From Hyphomicrobium_A sp963726795 (GTDB lineage: Bacteria > Pseudomonadota > Alphaproteobacteria > Rhizobiales > Hyphomicrobiaceae), in contig CAVSDD010000004.1 of NCBI GenBank assembly GCA_963726795.1, positions 1,054,001-1,118,000 of the forward strand: a stretch of 64,000 bases of DNA, written 5' to 3'. A program made the translations under genes and the position numbers. The notes beneath the pieces were generated by a model. That model was not told the origin of the DNA. It ran no database searches and saw only the letters and a program-made list of their open reading frames with translations. Shown one piece after another: positions 35,631-43,328 of the stretch; the first letter of the stretch is position 1; every line of letters begins with the position of its first letter.

Positions 35631-37614
35631 GTGATCGTCGAGCTGGGCCATTTTGCGCTGATCCTGGCGCTGCTCGTCGCGCTCTTTCAGATGGTCGTGC
35701 CCGCTTGGGGCGCGCGCGTTCGCGATCACCGGCTGATGGCGGTCGCCGACCCGGCGGCGCTCTGCCAGTTCGGGCTCATCCTCGTTGCTTTCCTGGCGTT
35801 GACGCACGCTTACGTGACGTCCGACTTCTCTGTCGCAAACGTCGCCACGAACTCGCACTCGACCAAGCCGCTCATCTATCGCATCGCGGGCGTTTGGGGG
35901 AACCACGAAGGATCGATGGTCCTGTGGGTGTTGATTCTCTCGCTATTCGGCGCTGCCGTCGCCGCTTTCGGGCGCAATTTGCCCGCGACGCTGAAGGCCA
36001 ACGTGCTGTCCGTGCAGGCGTCGATCGCGGTTGCGTTCTGCCTCTTTATCCTGCTGACCTCCAATCCGTTCCTGCGCATCGATCCTCCCCCTTCGGATGG
36101 CAACGGCCTCAACCCGATTCTGCAGGACCCGGCGTTGGCGTTCCATCCGCCCTTCCTCTACACGGGCTACGTCGGCTTCTCGATCGCCTACTCATTCGCT
36201 ATCGCGGCGCTGCTCGAGGGGCGGCTTGACGCGGCTTGGGCGCGCTGGGTGCGGCCGTGGACGCTTGCCGCGTGGATGTGCCTCACGATCGGCATCGCGA
36301 TGGGATCGTGGTGGGCCTACTACGAGCTCGGCTGGGGCGGCTGGTGGTTCTGGGATCCGGTCGAGAATGCGTCTTTCATGCCCTGGCTCGCCGGCACTGC
36401 GCTGCTGCATTCGGCACTGGTGATGGAGAAGCGCGACTCCCTCAAGGTCTGGACCATCCTGCTCGCGATCCTGACCTTCTCGCTCTCCCTGCTCGGGACG
36501 TTCCTGGTGCGCTCGGGCGTGCTGACGTCGGTGCACGCCTTTGCCGTCGACCCGCGCCGCGGCGTGTTCATCCTCGCGATCATGGCGATCTTCACCGGCG
36601 GCGGGCTTGTGCTCTTTGCGCGGCGCGCCGGCACGATGCGCCAGGGAGCGTTCTTTGCGCCGTTGAGCCGCGAAGGGGCTTTGGTGCTCAACAACATCCT
36701 GCTGGCGACGGCGTGCGCGACCGTGCTCATCGGCACGCTCTATCCGCTGCTCCTTGAATCACTCGACCGGCGCCAAGATCTCGGTCGGGCCGCCATACTT
36801 CAATCTGACGTTCGGACCGCTGATGCTTCCCCTCCTGATCGCGCTGCCCTTCGGGCCGTTCCTCGCCTGGAAGCGCGCCGACATCGCCGGAGCGGCGCAG
36901 CGTCTGCTGTTTGCGGCCGTCCTTGCCGTCGCGGTGCTGGCGATCGCGCTGGCAGCCGAGCATGGCGGGCCGGTGCTCGCGCCGTTCGGGCTGGCACTCG
37001 GCGTCTACGTGATGGCGGGCGCGCTCTCGGAGCTCGCCTGGCGTGCGCGGCTTGGCAGCGTGCCGCTTTCCGAGACATGGCGTCGCCTGCGCAGCCAGCC
37101 GCGATCCGCATACGGCACCACGCTCGGCCACTTCGGCGTCGGCATGCTGGTCGTCGGCATCGTCGCGACCAGCGCCTACCGGCAGGAGAAAATTCTCGTC
37201 ATGAAGCCGGGCGAGGAGGTGACGCTCGCTGGCTACAGCCTGGCGTTCCGCGGTGTGGTGCCGGCGACCGGGCCGAACTACCGCGCCGATGTCGGTCTGT
37301 TCGATGTCGCGCGGGGAAATGCGCCGCTGATGCGGCTCGAGCCCTCGAAACGGCTGTACGACGCGCCGCCGCAGCCGACGACGGAAGCCGGCATTCATGC
37401 CTCCTGGCGCGGCGATCTTTATGTCGTCTTAGGTGACGCGCAGCAAAACGGCGGCTATGCGGTCCGCATCTTCTTCAATCCGCTCGTGCGCTTCATCTGG
37501 CTTGGTGCCCTCGTCATGTTCTGCGGCGGCGGCGTCTCTCTCAGTGACCGCCGCTTGCGCGTTGGCGCACCGGGACGCGTGCGCCGCGCTCTTGCTGCCG
37601 CGCCGGCCGAATGA
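35631..37614 (+). pseudogene. ccmF: Haem lyase CcmF with one frameshift
   Basis: GTG 35631 with GGGAGGT upstream. The first ~377 residues contain the CcmF signature: WGNHEGSMVLWV (the haem-handling WWD-like region follows), AFHPPFLYTGYVGFS, and the tryptophan-rich WWAYYELGWGGWWFWDPVENA. At ~36764 one extra base turns ...LLLE(SL)TGAK out of frame. The rest, KISVGPPYFNLTFGPLMLPLL through HASWRGDLYVVLGD to the C-terminal TM, is in the next frame and ends at TGA 37612-37614. The corrected protein (~660 residues) is normal. An error in the sequence is likely, since the rest of the operon depends on this gene. Confidence 0.88.
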
Positions 37615-38121
37615 GCCGGCCGATGCCAGCACGACAGGGGATCGCGCGCGCGCTAGCGGCAGTCTTCGCGACGATCCTGCTGGCCGGCGCCGCGGTTGCT
37701 GTCGAGCCGGATGAGATATTGCCCGATGCCGCGCTCGAGGCGCGCGCGCGCGCACATTTCAGCGGGGCTGCGCTGCCTCGTCTGCCAGAACCAGTCGATC
37801 GATGACAGCAACGCGCCCCTTGCTCGGGATTTGCGGTTGCTCGTGCGCGAGCGCCTGAAGGCCGGCGACAGCGACGCGCAGGTAACGCGGTTCGTCGAGG
37901 ATCGCTACGGTGAGTTCGTGCTGTTGCGGCCGCCGTTCGAGGTGCGCACTCTCGTCCTCTGGATTGCGCCGCTGCTTGTGCTTCTTGCCGCGCTCGCGGT
38001 CGCGGTACGCGCCTTCGGCCGCTCACGCGCTTCGCCGGCTGCCGCCGCCCTCACGAACGCCGAGGAAGAGAAGCTCCGCGCGCTGCTTGCGCGCGACGAA
38101 AGCTCGACGCCGGCAGACTAG
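37611..38121 (+). pseudogene. ccmH: CcmH with one frameshift
   Basis: ATG 37611 overlaps the ccmF stop (ATGA). Signal peptide MSRPMPARQGIARALAAVFAT..., then LPDAALEARARA. One extra base near 37753 in a run of CG repeats shifts to ISAGLRCLVCQNQSIDDSNA, with the redox pair in RCLVCQNQ, then ARDLRLLVRERLKAGDSDAQV, RYGEFVLLRPPFE and a C-terminal TM (LVLWIAPLLVLLAALAVAVRA). It reduces the apocytochrome CXXCH thiols. The corrected length is ~168 residues. Confidence 0.88.
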
Positions 38122-39371
38122 TTGCGCGGCATCGCGCCGGCGGCATGCGTTTCCATCGGCAGGCGTCCCGTCACGATCTGGCTTTCGTTCATGACCGCGT
38201 GCAAAAGCGTGGTGGTCGCAAGCCCGGTTACGGGCATTGCCGCCGCACGCTCAAATTTCTCGATCGACGCCTTCGTCGTGGCGCCAAAGCGGCCATCCTT
38301 GAGGCCCTCGTAGAAGCCGCGTTCCGCCAGTGCCAGCTGCAAGCGGCGAATGTCGGCGCGGCTGGCCAGAAGATCGGCGTTTGTGAACGCATCGAACGCG
38401 GACGCGAAGGCCTGCGAGTTGACGCCGGTGTTGGCGACGTCGTCCGAGTGGAAGCGGTGGATTACCTCTCCGTTGAGCATGATCACCTTCGACTGCACGT
38501 ACGTCCCGACGTTGATGCCGACCACCTCGGGGCCGTCGGGACCATCGACCAGCAGCGGGGAGCCGGAGGAAGCGCCGCCTGTGTCGCACGTGTGCAGAAT
38601 GAGCTGCTCGGGATCGGCAAAGTCGCGCCGGATCGTGTCCCAGTCGGCATCCGGAAAGTCTCGATGCACCTGGCATGGGCGGCCGATCATCGGCTGCCAC
38701 TTCGGCACGTCGCGATGGTAGGCGACGTTATAGACTGCGCCTTCGCTGGCGAGGCGCATGACCTCCTCGACCGGCTTGCGGCTGATTTTGAACGAGCCGG
38801 CCTTGCAGAGCGGATCACCGAGACGCAGCAGCGCCCAGTCGTGCGTGGCATCGATCGGCGGCTTCACGTTGAGATGCGTCGAGCCCGAGATCACGTTAGC
38901 CTCCGGAGCATCCGCAGCGGTTCCCGCCACGTGGCTCAGCATCTGCGTTCCATTGAGACGCACGGTGATGTCGGAGAGCCGCAGCGGCGTCTCATCGCCG
39001 GTGCGATAGAGGCAGTGGGCCGCGGTCGCCACGACGTTGGGCGCCACGCAGAACGCGGTGCACACGGAGCGCGTGCGGGGGTCGTGCAGCACCCCCACTT
39101 TGGAACCCAACCGGAAATAGGACTGGGGCAGCGGCTTCCTGTCGTCGGTGCCGAACACGGCAACCCGCTGAACGAGTGTGTCGGGAGCCAGTGTCCCAGA
39201 GGCCAGTGTCCCAGAGGCCAGTGTCCCAGGGGTATGTCCCGGAATGATCAGCCCAGCCGCGGCGGCGGGGGCCGTATGCGCGGTTAAGAGAAAGGCGAGT
39301 GAAAGGCCCGAAAAAACTGCGCCGGACCAAGCATTAACGGGGAGAAACGGCTCACTCACTCGACGGCTCAT
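38118..39371 (-). CDS. Exported trypsin-like serine protease with a peptidoglycan-binding domain
   Basis: From ATG 39371 the product has a signal peptide (MSRRVSEPFL...LAFLLTAHTAPAAAAG). The S1/V8-like protease domain carries the triad His in ATAAHCLYR, Asp in THDWALLRLGD and Ser in GGASSGSPLLVD. Cysteines around AFCVAPN and HTCDTGG probably form disulfides. The C-terminal ~70 residues form a PG_binding_1 domain (IRRLQLALAERGFYEGLKDG, FGATTKASIEKFERAAAM). A longer start at 39395 or 39419 is possible. It probably acts in the periplasm or at the wall. A 5-residue TLASG repeat follows the signal peptide. It overlaps ccmH tail to tail. Confidence 0.85.
   Translation of the reverse strand: MSRRVSEPFLPVNAWSGAVFSGLSLAFLLTAHTAPAAAAGLIIPGHTPGTLASGTLASGTLAPDTLVQRVAVFGTDDRKPLPQSYFRLGSKVGVLHDPRTRSVCTAFCVAPNVVATAAHCLYRTGDETPLRLSDITVRLNGTQMLSHVAGTAADAPEANVISGSTHLNVKPPIDATHDWALLRLGDPLCKAGSFKISRKPVEEVMRLASEGAVYNVAYHRDVPKWQPMIGRPCQVHRDFPDADWDTIRRDFADPEQLILHTCDTGGASSGSPLLVDGPDGPEVVGINVGTYVQSKVIMLNGEVIHRFHSDDVANTGVNSQAFASAFDAFTNADLLASRADIRRLQLALAERGFYEGLKDGRFGATTKASIEKFERAAAMPVTGLATTTLLHAVMNESQIVTGRLPMETHAAGAMPRN
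39188..39232. repeat. Three tandem 15-bp repeats inside the protease gene
   Basis: Units of CCAGTGTCCCAGAGG at 39188-39202, 39203-39217 and 39218-39232 (the last with one change). On the coding strand they give repeated TLASG. As the unit is 15 bp, copy-number change would stay in frame. Confidence 0.85.
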
Positions 39372-39476
39372 ACGCTCTACTCGCTTATCCGGCATGGTCA
39401 ACAGGACCTTTATTACCAACTGTTAAGGCAATCGAAAGGCTGCCGTAATGCCACGTTCGCTACGCCCGCTAGGACC

Positions 39477-41069
39477 ATGACGGCATTTCGATTTCGCAGA
39501 TGGAGGTTCTGGCGCATGCACTCTCACCCCAGGTTGCCGGTCGACGAAGCAAAGACCGGGCCAGCCAAGGCCAAATGGCACGACTTGCGCCGCCTAGCCG
39601 CATTCAGCGTGCTTGGCGTCGGACTTCTTGTGGTCGGCCTCGCCGATCGCCCCGCTCCGGCGGTCGCGCAGCTCAAGCCCGGCAGTCCGGCCGAGACGCT
39701 TTCGTTTGCCGACATCGTCGAGCAGGTGAAGCCCGCGGTTGTCAGCATCTCGGCGACAAACGAGCTTCCCCGCGTTGCCGACAACAATTCCAAGAAGGGC
39801 GGCAGCGGCCCGCAGCGTCCCTTCGAAGGCATCCCCGGGCTTCCCGAGGATCATCCGCTGAATGAGCTGTTCAAGAATTTGCCCAAGGGCATGCCTCAGC
39901 AGCAGCAGCCGCGCCAGGCTGCCGGCTCGGGCTTTGTGGTTTCGCCCGACGGCTACATCGTCACCAACCGCCACGTCGTCGACGGCGCGACCAAGCTGAA
40001 GGTCAGCTTCGACGACCAGGAGCAGATCGACGCCGAGCTCAAAGGCTCGGATGAGCGCACCGACATCGCGCTCTTGAAGATCGAGCCCAAGAAGCCGCTG
40101 ACCTACGTCAAGTTTGCCGAGAAGCAGCCCCGCGTCGGTGACTGGGTGCTGGCGGTCGGCAATCCGTTCGGTCTCGGCGGCACAGTTACGGCGGGCATCG
40201 TCTCGGCACTCGCACGCAACATCGGCGGACCCTACGACTACATGCAGATCGACGCTGCCGTGAACCACGGCAACTCCGGCGGCCCGGCCTTCAATCTTGA
40301 AGGCAACGTCGTCGGCGTGAACACGGCGATCTACAGCCCCACCGGCGGCAACGTCGGCATCGCTTTTGCGGTCCCGGCCGACACGGTCAAGCGGGTCATC
40401 GATCAGCTCGAAAAAGGTGGCAGCGTGAGCCGCGGCTGGCTCGGCGTGCGCATCCAGGAGGTCGACAAGGACATGGCTGACAGCCTTGGCTTGAAGGAGG
40501 CCAAGGGTGCGGTGATCAGCGAGGTTCTGGCTGATGGTCCGGCGGCGAGCGCCGGCCTGAAGGTCGAGGACGCGATCGTGCAGATCGACTCCAAGAAGAT
40601 CGACGATCCGCGCGACTTGCAGCGCACGATCGCCGATCTGCCGGCGAAGAGTGAAGTCGACGTCACGGTCTGGCGCAACAAGGCTGAGCAGAAGATCAAG
40701 GTCAAGCTCGGCACCTACCAGGCCAAGGACGAAGCTGCAGACTCCGAGACCCCGAAAGACGAAAAAGACGACGAGAACAGCGGCAACGTCGACTTGAAGC
40801 AGCTTGGCCTCACCCTGAAGCCGTCCGCTGCCAACAGCAAGGACGGTGTCGTCATCGCCGAGGTCGATCCGAGCTCGCAGGCCGCCGATAAGGGCCTGAA
40901 GGAAGGCGACATCATCTTGAAGGCTGGCAACGAGAACGTTTCCTCGCCCCAGGATGTCGTCAATGCCGTGAAGAAGTCGCAGACCGACGGCCGCTCCTCA
41001 GTCATGTTCCACGTCAAGAAGGGCGGCGATCAGACGGTTCTCGTGGCGGTGCCGCTCAAGAAGGGCTAA
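39477..41069 (+). CDS. degP: Do-family periplasmic serine endoprotease DegP/MucD
   Basis: 530 residues. The membrane/signal segment is at ~40-60 (AAFSVLGVGLLVVGLA). The catalytic triad shows in TNRHVVDG (His), RTDIALLKI (Asp) and NHGNSGGPAFN (Ser). Two PDZ domains follow: RGWLGVRIQEVDKDMADSLG with VEDAIVQIDSKKI, and LGLTLKPS with GVVIAEVDPSSQ. A charged linker (DEAADSETPKDEKDDEN) separates them. It degrades or refolds misfolded envelope proteins. A terminator follows, then a two-component pair and glnE, the usual order in this clade. Confidence 0.95.
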   Translation: MTAFRFRRWRFWRMHSHPRLPVDEAKTGPAKAKWHDLRRLAAFSVLGVGLLVVGLADRPAPAVAQLKPGSPAETLSFADIVEQVKPAVVSISATNELPRVADNNSKKGGSGPQRPFEGIPGLPEDHPLNELFKNLPKGMPQQQQPRQAAGSGFVVSPDGYIVTNRHVVDGATKLKVSFDDQEQIDAELKGSDERTDIALLKIEPKKPLTYVKFAEKQPRVGDWVLAVGNPFGLGGTVTAGIVSALARNIGGPYDYMQIDAAVNHGNSGGPAFNLEGNVVGVNTAIYSPTGGNVGIAFAVPADTVKRVIDQLEKGGSVSRGWLGVRIQEVDKDMADSLGLKEAKGAVISEVLADGPAASAGLKVEDAIVQIDSKKIDDPRDLQRTIADLPAKSEVDVTVWRNKAEQKIKVKLGTYQAKDEAADSETPKDEKDDENSGNVDLKQLGLTLKPSAANSKDGVVIAEVDPSSQAADKGLKEGDIILKAGNENVSSPQDVVNAVKKSQTDGRSSVMFHVKKGGDQTVLVAVPLKKG

Positions 41070-41095
41070 CCGACTACGAACTCCGGCAAGCATAC

Positions 41096-41142
41096 GGGCG
41101 GCCCGTTCCTCGTCGAGGGGCGGGCCGCCTCGACGTTTTCCC
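41096..41142 (+). terminator. Rho-independent terminator after degP
   Basis: GGCGGCCCG (from 41097) pairs with CGGGCCGCC (41121-41129) across a ~15-base loop, followed by TCGACGTTTT. Stem, position 30 bp after the degP stop and the T-run make a good intrinsic terminator. Confidence 0.8.
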
Positions 41143-41204
41143 AGCCGAAGGGCACAATGCGAATCACGCTAGGTCCCGCATGAAGGCAGCGAAACGGTGA
41201 AGAG

Positions 41205-41885
41205 ATGCGCGTGCTGGTCGTAGAGGACGACAGGGAAACCGCCAATTTCCTGCAGAAGGCGCTGAAGGAAAGTGGGCACGCTGCCGATCTGGCCGAGGAC
41301 GGCGAGACGGGGCTCGCGCTCGCCGAGGAAGGCGCCTACGACGTACTGATCGTCGATCGCATGCTTCCCCGCCTCGACGGCCTCACCATGATCAAGGAGT
41401 TGCGCGGCAAGGGCATGCGCACGCCCGTGCTGATCTTGTCGGCGCTGGGCGAGGTCGACGACCGCGTCAAGGGATTGCGCGCGGGCGGCGACGACTACCT
41501 GACAAAGCCCTATGCCTACTCCGAGCTTCTGGCGCGCGTCGAAGCGCTCTCGCGCCGTGGCGTTCCCGAGGAGCAGGAGACGCGCTACGTCGTCGGTGGG
41601 CTGGTGCTCGACCGGCTGTCACACCGCGTGACGCGCGACGGGGAGCAGATCCAGCTGCAGCCGCGCGAGTATCGCCTGCTCGAATATCTTATGAAGCATG
41701 CCGGTCAGGTCGTGACGCGCACGATGCTGCTCGAGCACGTCTGGGATTATCACTTCGACCCGCAAACGAACGTGATCGACGTGCACGTCTCGCGGCTGCG
41801 TGCCAAGATCGATAAGAGCTTCGACAAACCGCTCCTGCACACCGTGCGGGGCGCCGGCTACACGATCCGCGATGGCCCAGGCTAA
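41205..41885 (+). CDS. OmpR-family response regulator downstream of degP
   Basis: 226 residues. Receiver domain: LVVEDDRETA (acidic pocket), YDVLIVDRMLPRLDG with the phosphorylated Asp, and DDYLTKPYAY with Lys. Winged helix: IQLQPREYRLLEYLMKHAGQV, TRTMLLEHVWDYHFDPQTN, VSRLRAKIDKSFD. Overlap with the kinase start (41872) implies coupled translation. Regulators in this place are often annotated CpxR-like or envelope-stress regulators. The target genes are not shown by the sequence. Confidence 0.92.
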   Translation: MRVLVVEDDRETANFLQKALKESGHAADLAEDGETGLALAEEGAYDVLIVDRMLPRLDGLTMIKELRGKGMRTPVLILSALGEVDDRVKGLRAGGDDYLTKPYAYSELLARVEALSRRGVPEEQETRYVVGGLVLDRLSHRVTRDGEQIQLQPREYRLLEYLMKHAGQVVTRTMLLEHVWDYHFDPQTNVIDVHVSRLRAKIDKSFDKPLLHTVRGAGYTIRDGPG

Positions 41886-43284
41886 CGCCTTCCGCCGCGC
41901 GATCGAGACGACCGCGTTCCGCGCTGTCGCGGTTGCCGTTGTCGCCTATCTCGTTTGCGCGGGCATCGTCGTCGGTCTTCTACTGTGGCAGACGAACCGT
42001 ATCCTCACCAACCAGGTGATCGAGACGCTTCGTGGGGAGGCGGACCTGCTCGCGGCCGAAGCGAAGGGCAATGATCCGGCAGAGCTCGTGCGCGCTGTCG
42101 AGGCGCGCAGCCACGCGGGCGGACCGGGTCTCTATTTCCTCGCCGACGCCAAGGGCGATCGGCTTGCCGGTAATCTGAGCCGCATGCCGGCCGAGCTCGC
42201 CGCCGGAGCCCCGGGCGGCGTGTTCCGCTACGACCGAGGTGCCGGCAAGGACGAGCCGAGCCTCGGCGTCGCCATTCCCGTGGATATCGCAGGCGGCATG
42301 CACCTCATTGTCGGCCGCGACATTGAGGAGCAGCGCCACTTCGCCGGCGAGATGGGCACCGTCTATCTGTCGGCGCTGGGTTTCCTGTCGTTCACCGGGC
42401 TGTTGGCGGGGCTAGTCATCAGCCGCATCGTTTTACGCCGGGTGGAGACGATCAACCTCGCGACCCGCTCGATCATGGCTGGCGACCTGTCCCGGCGCAT
42501 CGCGATCGCGGGCTCGGGCGATGAGTTCGACGTGCTGGCAACCAACCTCAACGCCATGCTCGATCGGATCGAGGCCTTGATGAACGGCCTGCGCGAAGTT
42601 TCCGACAACATCGCCCATGATCTCAAGACGCCGCTGACGCGCCTGCGCAATGCCGCTGAGGCAGCGCTCATGGACCCGCGCGGCCCGGCAGCCTACGAGG
42701 AAGGGCTCGAGCTCACGATCGCCAATTCCGACGACCTCATCAAAACCTTCAACGCCTTGCTCCTCGTGGCCCGGCTGGAAGCCGGGGTCCTCGAAGAGAA
42801 TGCCGAGACGTTCGATGCGGGCCAGCTCGTGCGCGACGTTGCCGAGCTGTACGAGCCGGTCGCCGAGGAGCGCCAGCAGAAGCTGGTGATCGACGTCGAA
42901 AGCGGCGTGACGGCACGGGCCAATCGCCACCTCGTGGGACAGGCCGTTGCAAACCTCATCGACAACGCCATCAAGTATTCCGCCAAGGCTGCGGCGAACT
43001 CAGCCAACGGCGCCAAGATAATTGCGATCTCGCTCAAGTCGCGCAGCAATTCAATTGAGATCGCTGTCGCCGACAACGGCCCCGGGATTGCGCCGACGGA
43101 CCGGGAACGCGTGCTCAAGCGGTTTGTTCGCTTGGAAAAAAGCCGCACGGAGCCGGGTACGGGTTTGGGCCTGAGCCTGGTGCAGGCCGTCGCGGGCCTG
43201 CATGGCGGCGGCATTCGGCTTGAAGACAACGAGCCGGGTCTGCGCGTGGTGCTCACGCTTCCGAAGCGCACCGGTGAGGCCTAG
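41872..43284 (+). CDS. Sensor histidine kinase paired with the degP-linked regulator
   Basis: 470 residues from ATG 41872, which overlaps the regulator stop by 14 bp. It has TM1 (AVAVVAYLVCAGIVVGLLLWQ), a ~130-residue periplasmic sensor, and TM2 (LSALGFLSFTGLLAGLVISRI). These lead to HAMP, HisKA with SDNIAHDLKTPLTRLRNA, and HATPase with NLIDNAIKYSAKA, VADNGPGIAPTDR and GTGLGLSLVQAVAGLHGG. All catalytic boxes are complete. The longer frame from 41800 lies inside the regulator gene and is not credible. Confidence 0.92.
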   Translation: MAQANAFRRAIETTAFRAVAVAVVAYLVCAGIVVGLLLWQTNRILTNQVIETLRGEADLLAAEAKGNDPAELVRAVEARSHAGGPGLYFLADAKGDRLAGNLSRMPAELAAGAPGGVFRYDRGAGKDEPSLGVAIPVDIAGGMHLIVGRDIEEQRHFAGEMGTVYLSALGFLSFTGLLAGLVISRIVLRRVETINLATRSIMAGDLSRRIAIAGSGDEFDVLATNLNAMLDRIEALMNGLREVSDNIAHDLKTPLTRLRNAAEAALMDPRGPAAYEEGLELTIANSDDLIKTFNALLLVARLEAGVLEENAETFDAGQLVRDVAELYEPVAEERQQKLVIDVESGVTARANRHLVGQAVANLIDNAIKYSAKAAANSANGAKIIAISLKSRSNSIEIAVADNGPGIAPTDRERVLKRFVRLEKSRTEPGTGLGLSLVQAVAGLHGGGIRLEDNEPGLRVVLTLPKRTGEA

Positions 43285-43328
43285 GATCCGACCGCCAGAC
43301 AGCGTGGCACTCAAATGCGGGTTGAGGG

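Noticed and set aside
38145..39287. Plus-strand ORF of 380 codons opposite the trypsin-like protease
   Set aside because: Antisense shadow rich in His/Arg/Gly; the minus strand has signal peptide, catalytic triad and peptidoglycan-binding domain.
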